From an uncultured Sulfitobacter sp. (GTDB taxonomy: Bacteria > Pseudomonadota > Alphaproteobacteria > Rhodobacterales > Rhodobacteraceae): a DNA stretch of 38,662 nucleotides. Where the stretch lies: NCBI GenBank assembly GCA_947502265.1, contig CANMZB010000029.1, positions 1 through 38,662 of the forward strand, in the 5' to 3' direction. The notes under the pieces are model-generated. The model saw only the letters and a program-made list of their open reading frames with translations. It ran no database searches and had not been told where the DNA came from. Of this stretch, positions 31,971-38,662 are shown piece by piece; position 1 is the stretch's first letter; each line of letters begins with the position of its first letter. A program made the position numbers and the translations under genes.

Positions 31971-32798
31971 TCACTGCGCCAGCGCGAAGGCGGTGCCCCA
32001 GAGATCAATGAAGCGGTCGCCGCCAAGGCGCTGCGTGATCGCCTGCCGCGCCGAGGGATCGACGCCAAGAGTGATCTCATCGAGTCCCGCTTCCGAAGAA
32101 TCCCGCTTGCCGGCCCGGCGGCTGTTCCAGATATTGCCGGCGAGATGGTGGTGGTAGCCGCCACTGCCGTAGAAGCTCGCGCCCGGATACGACGCGGCGA
32201 TGTCAAAGCCGAGGGCATCTCGGTAGAAGCGATCCGCCTCTTTCGTGTCGCCGACCTGCAAGTGAACGTGGCCGATGATGCCGCCTTTCGGGAAACCGGC
32301 CCAAATCCGACCTTGCGCTGTGCGTATCAGATCCTTGAGGTCCAACGGGTCCGTGGCCATGCGGATATCGCCGGCGCTATCGCGCCACTGGCTTGGCGGT
32401 CTGTCGACATAGACCTCGATGCCATTGCCTTCGGGATCGGCCAGATAGAGCGCTTCGCTGACGATGTGATCCGATGCGCCCTGCAGCCGCACGTCCGTTT
32501 CGGCCACATGGCCAAGCCAGCGGGCCAGATCGCCGCGCGAGGGCAGCAGGAAGGCGGTGTGAAACAGCCCTGCCTGTTTGGGATCGCGTGGGCGCAACGC
32601 CGGGTCGCCATCAAGATGGAGCAGCGGTGTTTCTTCGGTGCCCAGTGTGACGCTGCTTCCGGCCTCTGCCAGCGGCACCAGCCCCAGAACGTCCTGGTAG
32701 AAGGATGAAACGGCATCGAGATCCCGCACCCTGAGCCGAACGGTATCGATGCGGATCGGCGCGGCATTCATATCGAACTTTTCGGTTGAATTGGTCAT
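31971..32798 (-). CDS. Two-domain glyoxalase/dioxygenase (VOC) protein, CatE/MhqE-like
   Basis: 275 aa from ATG 32798; a longer frame to 32933 overlaps noncoding sequence and lacks homology. Two vicinal-oxygen-chelate modules are visible: VRLRVRDLDAVSSFYQDVLG with ALYLADPEGNGIEVYVDRP, and HVHLQVGDTKEADRFYRDAL with YHHHLAGNIWNS. His (GLFHTAF, GHVHL) and Glu residues are placed to bind metal, as in extradiol (catechol 2,3-) dioxygenases of the CatE type. Such enzymes open hydroquinone or catechol rings. Central gene of the leftward operon. Confidence 0.85.
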   Translation of the reverse strand: MTNSTEKFDMNAAPIRIDTVRLRVRDLDAVSSFYQDVLGLVPLAEAGSSVTLGTEETPLLHLDGDPALRPRDPKQAGLFHTAFLLPSRGDLARWLGHVAETDVRLQGASDHIVSEALYLADPEGNGIEVYVDRPPSQWRDSAGDIRMATDPLDLKDLIRTAQGRIWAGFPKGGIIGHVHLQVGDTKEADRFYRDALGFDIAASYPGASFYGSGGYHHHLAGNIWNSRRAGKRDSSEAGLDEITLGVDPSARQAITQRLGGDRFIDLWGTAFALAQ

Positions 32799-32860
32799 CG
32801 TGAAACCTCTTTGCGGAAGCGTGCGGGGCTGATTGCCCCGCACCATGAGGACGGATCGGA

Positions 32861-33304
32861 TCAGGTCCGGCTGCGCTTGAGTGCATAGGCGCCGTCGCCC
32901 AGCAGGGCCTGCACGACCAGTGTGATCGCCCAAAAAGCCGGATACTCCCAGCCGCCGCCTTCATTCGAGAAGAAGAAGCCGGCCGCGCCATGCGGCGCGT
33001 AGATCGAGCCGAGCAGGACCGGCACCAGAGCGAGCGACACCCAGCGGCTCCAGACGCCGAGGATCAGCGCCACGCCGCCGGCAAGCTCCGCCGCCATCAC
33101 GAGATAGGCAAGCGCACCCGGAAAGCCGAGGCTTTCGAAGAAGGCGGCGGTTCCAGCCGGCGTGAAGATCGCCAGTTTCAGCCAGCCATGGGCTATGAAC
33201 AGTATTCCCAGAGTCACGCGCAGGATTGTGGCTGCCAGATCGGCATTTGCCACGCCGGGGATCACCGGCGATTGGGGGGCGTTTTGAAGGTTTGCGTTGG
33301 ACAT
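32861..33304 (-). CDS. DoxX-family membrane protein
   Basis: 147 aa with four hydrophobic segments: ILRVTLGILFIAHGWLKL, the segment around FPGALAYLVMAAELAGGVAL, WVSLALVPVLLGSIYAPHG, and the last around FWAITLVVQALLG. The start LRVTLGILFIAHGWLK is the DoxX/SURF4-like signature. DoxX proteins (quinol oxidase-linked; MhqP in Bacillus) are common in quinone stress operons. The exact activity is not known for this subgroup. Confidence 0.88.
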   Translation of the reverse strand: MSNANLQNAPQSPVIPGVANADLAATILRVTLGILFIAHGWLKLAIFTPAGTAAFFESLGFPGALAYLVMAAELAGGVALILGVWSRWVSLALVPVLLGSIYAPHGAAGFFFSNEGGGWEYPAFWAITLVVQALLGDGAYALKRSRT

Positions 33305-33333
33305 TGTCTTTTTCCTTTGTTCGGGAGGTTGGG

Positions 33334-33912
33334 TCAGGCGGCAAACTGCCAGCGCGGCGCGATCTCGGTGCCTTTTCCATGCACATAGCCGAACTGGATA
33401 TTCAGGAAGCCGAGCGGCTCCAGCTGCCGGGCGGTGGACAGGGGGCCGGCATCGACCGGCTCGAATCCGGCCTCTGCGGCCAGCGTTTTCACGGTGTCGC
33501 GCGCCGTCTCGTCGTCGGCGGCGACAAAGGTCTGCAATGGCTGACCGTCCGGCTTGAGATCCCCGGCATAGTGCTGGGCGAAGATCGTGTTGAAGGCCTT
33601 CACGACGAACGCTCCCGGAACGAGCGCAGCGATCGCCTCGGCGGCCGACGTGGTGGTGCCGAGTTGCAGGGCCGAGAAATCCTCGGTGACGGGGTTGGAC
33701 ACATCGATGACGATCTTGCCGGTGAAATCTGCCTGCTCTGCGAGTTCGGCAGCCGCCCCATAGGGCGTCGCGAGAATAACGATATCGGCCTCATTCACGG
33801 CGTTTGCCACATCGTCGGCGCGGCCAAAGGTCCCGACCTGATGTTGCGTTTTGCTCAGGACATTTGCCAGACCGGATCCGACATTGCCGTTGCCAATGAT
33901 CGCGATTTTCAT
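33334..33912 (-). CDS. NADPH-dependent F420-reductase-like oxidoreductase
   Basis: 192 aa, COG2085 type. MKIAIIGNGNVGSGLANVLS is the Rossmann loop (GxGxxG) and FGRADD the NADP-preferring end of the second strand. VILATPYGAAAEL, VIDVSNPV and VVKAFNTIFAQHYAG are the standard family blocks. Alphaproteobacteria of this kind usually lack F420, so the electron partner is probably NADP with another acceptor (inference). It is the first gene of the leftward operon and divergent from the LysR gene. Confidence 0.87.
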   Translation of the reverse strand: MKIAIIGNGNVGSGLANVLSKTQHQVGTFGRADDVANAVNEADIVILATPYGAAAELAEQADFTGKIVIDVSNPVTEDFSALQLGTTTSAAEAIAALVPGAFVVKAFNTIFAQHYAGDLKPDGQPLQTFVAADDETARDTVKTLAAEAGFEPVDAGPLSTARQLEPLGFLNIQFGYVHGKGTEIAPRWQFAA

Positions 33913-34001
33913 GACTTGTTCCTTTCAGGGCGCGCCTTCAGGCGCTGTTTGATCTGTCAGGAAAATACGCCTTGTCTTTAGTCAATGAAATGGCGAATAT
34001 A

Positions 34002-34028
34002 TGGAATGACTATCTACGAAATGTTCCA
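34002..34028. promoter_or_regulatory. Candidate LysR binding dyad
   Basis: TGGAA-N17-TTCCA in the 127-bp divergent region, ending 11 bp before the LysR start. LysR-type regulators commonly bind such dyads between their own gene and the target operon. Not verified. Confidence 0.35.
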
Positions 34029-34039
34029 AGTTATTTACC

Positions 34040-34936
34040 ATGGATATCGTCGATGAACTCCGGGCCTTCGTGGCCACCGCGCAGACTGGTTCGTTCACCG
34101 CAGCGGCCCATCAGTTGGGCGTGTCGAACCGGCTGACGTCCAAATATGTGGCTGCGCTCGAGCAACGCCTTGGCGCCCGCCTGCTGCAGCGGACCACCCG
34201 CAAGGTGGGGCTGACACCGGCGGGTGAGGACCTGATTGCGCGGGCGCCCGCACTGCTCGATGATCTAGATGAGCTGCTCGGCAGCGTTGCCGAAGGATCG
34301 CGCGGCCTGACCGGCGTCATTCGCATCTCGGCTCCTGTAACCTTCGGCGAAGTCTACGTCACGGGGATGCTGGCACGGTTTGCCCGACAAAACCCGGATC
34401 TTACACTCGATTTGCGGCTCGATGACCGCTATGTCGATCTGGCCAGCGACGGCTTCGACCTGGCTTTTCGCATCGGCCGGTCCGACATGCTGTCACTCAA
34501 GACGCTCAGGCTTGGCACCTTCAGCAGCCTTCTGGTGGCCAGCCCGGACTATGTCCGAGCACACGGAAAGCCCGGCTCACCCGAGGAACTGGCTGACCAT
34601 ACCTGTATAGTGGACACCAACCGGCGGGTTCCGCACAGATGGATCTTCGTCAGGAACGGGGTCGAGACAAATGTTCAGATCCACGGGCGGTTCCAGGTCA
34701 ACTCCGCGCGCGCGGCCATGGATCTGGCCATCGGCGGCCTTGGGATCGCCAACATTCCGCGCTTCGCCCTGAGCAACGCCATCGAGACCGGATCGTTGGT
34801 CCCCTTGCTGGAGGAGTTCGGAGGCGACAGCGGTCCTGTCAGCGCGGCCTATCTCGAGGGCCGGGCCTTGCCCCGCAAGATCCGCGCACTGATCGACTTC
34901 GCCGCCGAGGATATTCGGTCTACCACGACCCACTAG
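34040..34936 (+). CDS. LysR-family transcriptional regulator
   Basis: 298 aa. The N-terminal HTH reads LRAFVATAQTGSFTAAAHQLGVSNRLTSKYVAALEQRLGARLLQRTTRKV; the effector domain begins near LTGVIRISAPVTFGEVYV, and YVDLASDGFDLAFRIGR is typical of the CrgA/AaeR-like subgroup. Some members respond to quinones or aromatic acids. It faces away from the six-gene detoxification operon, the classical LysR layout, so it most likely activates or represses that operon in response to an electrophile. Confidence 0.92.
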   Translation: MDIVDELRAFVATAQTGSFTAAAHQLGVSNRLTSKYVAALEQRLGARLLQRTTRKVGLTPAGEDLIARAPALLDDLDELLGSVAEGSRGLTGVIRISAPVTFGEVYVTGMLARFARQNPDLTLDLRLDDRYVDLASDGFDLAFRIGRSDMLSLKTLRLGTFSSLLVASPDYVRAHGKPGSPEELADHTCIVDTNRRVPHRWIFVRNGVETNVQIHGRFQVNSARAAMDLAIGGLGIANIPRFALSNAIETGSLVPLLEEFGGDSGPVSAAYLEGRALPRKIRALIDFAAEDIRSTTTH

Positions 34937-35171
34937 AGCATCGAGCCTTTAACTTGATCCATTTCCTGCTTCGCAGAAGTAATTCCAGCATTCAGGCGGT
35001 GTGAACAGATCGCAGACTCCGCGAATGCGTCGAAAATCTGGTAGAATGTTCTGGCCCCTGTCCGTCGCAAGTGCGCCTTGAGTTTCGAGAGCGCCATTTC
35101 GATTGATGGTGTGGTTGGCTCCTGCTTCCGGCGTCACGTTGCGCCATAATGGGTGTCATTGTCTCAACCTG

Positions 35172-35182
35172 AGGAGCCAACC
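35172..35182 (+). promoter_or_regulatory. Ribosome site of the IS1111 transposase lies in a repeat of the sub-terminal IR
   Basis: AGGAGCCAACC directly before the start codon is the exact reverse complement of GGTTGGCTCCT at 35113-35123. A transcript entering from outside the element would contain both and could pair them, hiding the Shine-Dalgarno sequence. A transcript starting inside would not. Confidence 0.5.
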
Positions 35183-36202
35183 ATGTTGGAAGTTTGCACA
35201 GTCGGTATCGATCTCGCCAAGAACGTTATTCAGGTCCATGGCATCGATGCCAATGGTAAGGTCGTGGTGCGACGTCAGCTCCGACGGAGCCAGTTTCTCG
35301 CGTTTTTCGAAGAGCAACCTAGCTGTCTGATCGGCATGGAGGCTTGTTCGGGTGCCCACCACTGGGGGCGACAGTTGCGCAAGATTGGCCATGATGTCCG
35401 GCTGATGCCGCCCTCCTACGTGAAGCCCTACGTCAAGCGTGGGAAGACAGATGCGGCCGATGCCGCAGCGATTTGTGAAGCCGTGACCAGGCCCTCGATG
35501 CGGTTCGTTCCGGTGAAGAGCGAGGCCGCGTCGGCGGCGCTCGTCCTACATCGGGCGCGGGACTTCTTCGTCGGACAGGTCACCCAGACTGGCAACGCGA
35601 TCCGCGCCCATATGGCCGAGTTCGGGATCGTGGTGGCAAAGGGGGCGAAGCGCGTCGAAGATCTGGCGTCGGAGCTGGATAGCCTACCGGAGGCCGCGCG
35701 CCTGCCGCTTCAGGCACTCTTCGACCAGTTTGTGCAGACAAAGGCTAGGATAGACCGTCTGACTGCCGAGATCGAAGAGGTTCACCGGCAGAGCGAGATG
35801 AGCCAACGGCTGGCGTCGATCCCGGGAGTGGGCGTCCTGACCGCAACAGCAATTGCCGCGACGACGCCGGATGTGAGCAACTTCGGCTCGGCACGGGATT
35901 ATGCTGCATGGCTTGGCCTCACACCGAAGCAGCATTCTACCGGCGGCAAGCCGCGGAGTGGCGGTATCTCGAAGATGGGCAACCGCTACATCCGAAGGCT
36001 ATTGTACCTGGGCGCCATGGCGCAGATCATGGTCAGGCGCCGACGCGGCCCAAGTACAGACTGGCTGTCCCGCAAGCTCGATACGAAAGAGACAAAGATC
36101 GTTGCGATCGCGCTGGCGAACCGAATGGCACGAACGATCTTCGCGCTCCTGCGCGACGGAACAAGTTATAGGACGCAGATCCCGGCAGCGACGCCGGGCT
36201 GA
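35183..36202 (+). CDS. IS110-family (IS1111-type) transposase
   Basis: 339 aa from ATG 35183 (GAGGAGCC upstream; the open frame to 35153 adds nothing homologous). DEDD domain: TVGIDLAKNVIQVHG (Asp10), LIGMEACSGAHHWGR (Glu) and KRGKTDAADAAAICEA (Asp pair). C-terminal serine-type domain: LASIPGVGVLTATAIAAT, YAAWLGLTPKQHSTGGKPRSG and MGNRYIRRLLYLGAMA. All blocks are intact. It differs clearly from the IS110-family enzyme at 13217. Confidence 0.93.
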   Translation: MLEVCTVGIDLAKNVIQVHGIDANGKVVVRRQLRRSQFLAFFEEQPSCLIGMEACSGAHHWGRQLRKIGHDVRLMPPSYVKPYVKRGKTDAADAAAICEAVTRPSMRFVPVKSEAASAALVLHRARDFFVGQVTQTGNAIRAHMAEFGIVVAKGAKRVEDLASELDSLPEAARLPLQALFDQFVQTKARIDRLTAEIEEVHRQSEMSQRLASIPGVGVLTATAIAATTPDVSNFGSARDYAAWLGLTPKQHSTGGKPRSGGISKMGNRYIRRLLYLGAMAQIMVRRRRGPSTDWLSRKLDTKETKIVAIALANRMARTIFALLRDGTSYRTQIPAATPG

Positions 36203-36429
36203 TAGCGGCCTGAAGGAATGGTCAGGGCAAACGTGAGGTGATGGCGAACTGACGGAGAGAACGAAGAGGGACACCCCGGTGAACCCGAAGCGCCATGCAG
36301 CGCGTTCGATTGAGTGGGACCCATACTCCAGCGAACATTCATCATGGCGCGCAGCACAAAGGCTGCATAAAGACGCCGAATACATGGCCGCAGCCGACCA
36401 GTTCAAAAAACTCACAAAACCCTTGCCAT
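36203..36429 (+). ncRNA. Candidate guide (seek/bridge) RNA region of the IS1111 element
   Basis: IS1111-type elements encode a structured RNA between the transposase stop and the right repeat that directs target choice. This 227-bp stretch has no convincing gene and lies exactly there. The RNA boundaries and its guide loops cannot be placed without folding and without knowing both flanks, so only the region is claimed. Confidence 0.45.
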
Positions 36430-36529
36430 GCAGGAGCTAACCATACATGGGTTCAAGTCGGGTGAGTACGGCGGCAGATTGTCAATCTGCATCAAAACTG
36501 GGTTAGAGCCGATCATCAACGCCGACGGC

Positions 36530-36922
36530 TCAGTTTGTGAAGGCATCGATAAGGTTGATGACGGACAGGATCTTTCTGGTGTCACGATCAACCCGATAGG
36601 CCCGGTTGCCCTCGCGATAATAGCGCCAATCGTCACGCGGTTCTAGATTTAGCCTACGGGGATCGCGGATAACCACGTAGTCACCGATGCGAAGGACATC
36701 CCCGATTCTAGAGCCGTAGTGATCATAGGACTTGCGTGCCTGCCCCGGCGGCACACAGGGCGGGTTCTTTTTTGCAAGTCCCGGCGGGCAATGTCCTGCA
36801 AATCCGTTGTGGTGATCGCCGCGCGCCTTGCCCTTGCCGTGCCCAGGGTCTGCCGATGCAGGCACGGCGGCCATCGATACGGCTGCAATCGCCATTACGG
36901 CCAGTGTTCGAGAAAATCTCAT
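36530..36922 (-). CDS. Small secreted protein, RcnB-like
   Basis: 130 aa with a clear Sec signal peptide (MRFSRTLAVMAIAAVSMAAVPASA, cut before DPGHG). The mature part starts His/Lys/Gly-rich, then has a Cys-Pro pair block CPPGLAKKNPPCVPPGQARK and a C-terminal domain ending YYREGNRAYRVDRDTRKILSVI. This layout matches periplasmic RcnB/YpeB-like proteins in alphaproteobacteria, some linked to metal homeostasis. The Cys pair could form a disulfide. It stands alone after the IS1111 element. Confidence 0.7.
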   Translation of the reverse strand: MRFSRTLAVMAIAAVSMAAVPASADPGHGKGKARGDHHNGFAGHCPPGLAKKNPPCVPPGQARKSYDHYGSRIGDVLRIGDYVVIRDPRRLNLEPRDDWRYYREGNRAYRVDRDTRKILSVINLIDAFTN

Positions 36923-37118
36923 AGCTCGCTCCGCTTCAAGTGTTGCCGGATAGATAGTGCTGAGCGCGACAGAAGTCAGGCATAACGAACATCACCAGGC
37001 CATAATGCGGCAGAAACGGCGGTCTTCCGCCTGCCTCGTTGCCGCCTGCGAACAAGGCCAGGATGGCTTGATAAACCTGCCCGGCCCGGCTTTGAGCTAA
37101 GTCAGTTTCGCACTCGGC

Positions 37119-37271
37119 ATGATGCGGGCTGGCTGGTACGTGGCGCTCGCGGCCTTAATCGCTTATCTCGGTGCGGTGCTGGAGCCGAAACCCAATAGCG
37201 TGTCCGGTGCAATCATCATGCTTCTTGCGTTGTTCCTGCCTGGCTTTGCGCGAGAACAGGACCGCGCTTGA
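37119..37271 (+). CDS. Possible 50-aa membrane protein
   Basis: ATG 37119 (or 37122) encodes RAGWYVALAALIAYLGAVLE, then a polar turn EPKPNSVSG and a second hydrophobic stretch AIIMLLALFLPGF, ending REQDRA. Two membrane helices with a positively charged tail look protein-like. There is no good ribosome binding site and no known family, so it may be chance. It precedes the repC remnant. Confidence 0.35.
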   Translation: MMRAGWYVALAALIAYLGAVLEPKPNSVSGAIIMLLALFLPGFAREQDRA

Positions 37272-37284
37272 TCTGCCGACAAGC

Positions 37285-37590
37285 ATGCAGGCGTGTCCCG
37301 AGTTCGCGTCTTGGGCGCGCAACACGGGCGGATTTTTCAAGGATTGGGGTGATCTGCATCGGGTTGCTGAACCACTCAGGCCGATGGTGGGAATTTCGGA
37401 GCATGCCTGGAACGTGGCGCAGGAGCCAATGGGCACACAGGTGGCAACGGTGGCGTTTGCGCTCGTGTTCGAAAAGCATGGCACGGGTGAGGTTGCTTCG
37501 CCGGGCGGATATCTGCGCGGCGTGGTCGAGAAGGCGGGGGGCAAGAGATCTGCACCTCGAATACTGCTTCTATTGCAGACTTGGCGGTAA
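37285..37590 (+). pseudogene. C-terminal fragment of a second repC
   Basis: The frame reads QACPEFASWARNTGGFFKDW, GDLHRVAEPLRPMVGISEHA, AQEPMGTQVATVAFALVFEK and SPGGYLRGVVEKAGG. These line up in order with the C-terminus of the complete RepC (CPSLKTFYQG, HWHQLFDAACHVRPAMGISVSAWEEAQ, SPGGYLRAL) but differ at many positions, so it is another RepC subtype, not a copy. Everything upstream of this C-terminal domain, including the winged-helix part, is missing, and the last residues are altered. It is a dead remnant of another repABC replicon. Confidence 0.8.
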
Positions 37591-37907
37591 GGCAACGTGA
37601 GGCTTCAAGATTGAAAAATGCACCGTGTTCAGAGTTGTAAGCAGGTCTTCAGGGAGATTTCTGCCTATATGCGTTGACGATCTTGCCTGCCGATCTGAAT
37701 TGGCTGTGCCAAATCAAAGGTGTCTGGAGACGACACGGTGTTGAGCATTTTGTTGAGGGCCCGTTGGTTTTGAGAAGGACAGGGTCCGTACCCAGGAAAA
37801 GTGAAAGTGTTCTTTGGGTTTTGTGACTGACGGATGAGGGCCTTTGGGGTCCCTCAGATGGGTCCGGGCCGGGTTCCGGTCTGCCGTTCCTGATGGAGGG
37901 CCTTCCC
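37591..37907. other. 317-bp stretch without a supported gene
   Basis: Contains a GGGCCTTTGGGGTCCCTCAG segment able to fold (GGG-CC... with GGTCCC) and ends with TGATGGAGGG, the ribosome binding site for the next gene. No coding frame with recognisable features. Confidence 0.4.
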
Positions 37908-38378
37908 ATGCAAACAGGTGTCTTGCGCGTGTTGCGCGCAACCGCTGCCTCCTGGTGGCGGCATCGAGAGCTTCGCCGAACCGGTCAGCTGGGGCTGGCG
38001 AAGCGGCTCGAAAGCGAGACCGTCATGCGTGATCTCGGCCATCTCAGACAGGCGGCGACTTTGCCAAACGCGCATGTGATCTGCGGAGAGGGTGGGACGT
38101 TCCTCCATCTCGGTTGGACCACCGTTTCGACCTTTGCGCCGATCGAGCGCTTTCCCTTGGCCACTCTTGCGGTCGCACGCGGCACGCCATTCATCGATAT
38201 CCGACCCGTCACCGATGTCATCGCCTTCGCGAACCTGCCGCGGATGGCGCGGGACGGATCGGTCGACCCTGAACCTTCGGGTCCCGGCAGGTCCGTCTCG
38301 CTGACCGCCTACATCAACATGGTCGACGCCCTCGGTGGCAGGATCGCCAACGATCCACGCCCCCGTCAGTCAACCTGA
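37908..38378 (+). CDS. Uncharacterised plasmid protein, 156 aa
   Basis: Starts at ATG 37908, seven bases after GGAGGG; an upstream ATG at 37893 overlaps that ribosome site. Not assigned to a named family. The first 30 residues are basic and Arg-rich (LRATAASWWRHRELRRTG), then a helix (LAKRLESETVMRDLGHLRQ) and a beta-rich part with VICGEGGTFLHLGWTTV and FPLATLAVARGTPFIDI. It lies 40 bp upstream of ardC in the usual order of rhodobacterial plasmid backbones. Role unknown. Confidence 0.6.
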   Translation: MQTGVLRVLRATAASWWRHRELRRTGQLGLAKRLESETVMRDLGHLRQAATLPNAHVICGEGGTFLHLGWTTVSTFAPIERFPLATLAVARGTPFIDIRPVTDVIAFANLPRMARDGSVDPEPSGPGRSVSLTAYINMVDALGGRIANDPRPRQST

Positions 38379-38418
38379 TCACCATTTCCTCTCACCAATA
38401 CTCGAAAGGAGGCCAGCC

Positions 38419-38586
38419 ATGGCCCGATCCCGCACGCCCAAATTCGATGCCTCCGAGGTCATCACAAACGAAATCATCCGCATCATCGAGCGCGGCGTCC
38501 TGCCGTGGCGCAAGCCCTGGACCGCAGGGGGCAGCTCTCGTCCCCTGCGCGTGGGCGGAGAACCCTACCAGGGGGTGAACAACTTT
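38419..38586 (+). pseudogene. ardC: ArdC-family antirestriction protein, N-terminus only (interrupted)
   Basis: ATG 38419 follows AAAGGAGG. The frame encodes DASEVITNEIIRIIERGVLPW, RKPWTAGGSSRPLRVGGEPY and QGVNNF, matching the ssDNA-binding N-terminal domain of ArdC/TraC-primase-like proteins (W-x-k-PW and Y-x-G-x-N). After codon 56 the sequence is an IS3-family end. Full-length relatives are about 300 aa with a C-terminal metalloprotease-like domain. The remainder of the gene may lie beyond the window on the far side of the IS. Confidence 0.8.
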
Positions 38587-38662
38587 GGACCTGTCGCACT
38601 TTTGTGCCGCCCCAAGTGCTCCTTTAAGCCACTTTCCGTTCGAAGGCGACGGGGCTTTTCCA
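38586..38662 (-). mobile_element. IS3-family element, edge only
   Basis: Begins at TGGACCTGTCGCACTTTTGT (TG tip typical of IS3) directly after the ardC codons and contains the end of an OrfB-like frame on the minus strand. It continues past the window edge. Confidence 0.65.
38624..38662 (-). CDS. IS3-family OrfB transposase, last 12 codons
   Basis: On the minus strand the final codons read WKSPVAFERKVA and stop at TAA 38626-38624. SPxxFE(R/K) is the common ending of IS3-family OrfB integrase-type transposases. Only this piece is inside the window. Confidence 0.65.
   Translation of the reverse strand, partial: WKSPVAFERKVA

Larger units (their letters stand above)
35113..36442 (+). mobile_element. 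IS110-family element of the IS1111 type
   Basis: Sub-terminal inverted repeats GGTTGGCTCCTGC (35113-35125) and GCAGGAGCTAACC (36430-36442) match at 12 of 13 positions, the defining trait of the IS1111 group. True ends lie a few bases outside, since members of this group carry the repeats slightly internal to their tips. The transposase is near the left end and a 227-bp noncoding region lies at the right. No target duplication is expected or seen. Confidence 0.8.

Noticed and set aside
31125..32708. 527-codon open frame on the plus strand
   Set aside because: Antisense to the glutathionyl-hydroquinone reductase and glyoxalase-fold genes, both with clear motifs on the other strand.
36719..36985. 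88-codon plus-strand frame
   Set aside because: Antisense to the secreted RcnB-like gene, which has a convincing signal peptide.
1..38662. tRNA, rRNA or CRISPR arrays
   Set aside because: No cloverleaf-like GGTTCGAATCC segments, no rRNA core sequences and no regularly spaced direct repeats were seen.

Overview
The window reads as part of a mobile-element-rich plasmid from an alphaproteobacterium, most likely a Rhodobacterales (Roseobacter/Paracoccus-type) bacterium. The basis is a complete repABC replication and partition cassette with two perfect 16-bp parS-like palindromes, GC-rich coding sequence throughout, and plasmid backbone families usual in that group: a large ParB-like protein, DUF932, ArdC and a plasmid-type SSB. 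No rRNA, tRNA or CRISPR array was seen. Names rest on recognising protein families by eye; no database search was run.

Left part (1-15.2 kb) is accessory DNA broken up by transposition. It opens with a truncated MFS gene in a four-gene operon (SDR, 2-hydroxychromene-2-carboxylate isomerase-like protein, hotdog thioesterase, MFS transporter) divergent from an HxlR regulator. Two same-orientation IS6-family copies (3.2-4.0 kb, transposase broken; 10.9-11.7 kb, transposase intact) bracket an AtuA-like remnant, an ISKra4-type element, a serine resolvase, and an alcohol/aldehyde oxidation module (GAF-Fis regulator, palindromic operator, aldehyde dehydrogenase, alcohol dehydrogenase, terminator). 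Beyond it, a serine recombinase gene is split by about 2.2 kb carrying a second resolvase and an IS110-family transposase.

Middle part (15.2-27.6 kb) is the plasmid backbone: repA-repB-(antisense RNA)-repC-parS-parS, a 727-aa ParB-like protein, two uncharacterised small genes (one cut by an IS1380-family element), a Fic protein, a decayed H-NS-family gene, ssb, a ParDE toxin-antitoxin pair and another uncharacterised gene. A leader of about 75 bp upstream of the ParB-like gene recurs upstream of a decayed DUF932 gene and, truncated, on the other side of a cation-efflux gene.

Right part (27.7-38.7 kb) holds the CDF cation exporter, then a six-gene leftward operon under a divergent LysR regulator (NADP oxidoreductase-like protein, DoxX, two-domain glyoxalase-fold protein, glutathionyl-hydroquinone reductase, pirin, WrbA-type flavodoxin). 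Together these look like a quinone/electrophile detoxification unit. An IS1111-type IS110 element follows, then a small secreted protein, a C-terminal fragment of a second, different repC, an uncharacterised gene, and an ardC gene cut at codon 56 by an IS3-family element that runs off the window. The second repC fragment suggests that two repABC replicons fused or recombined.
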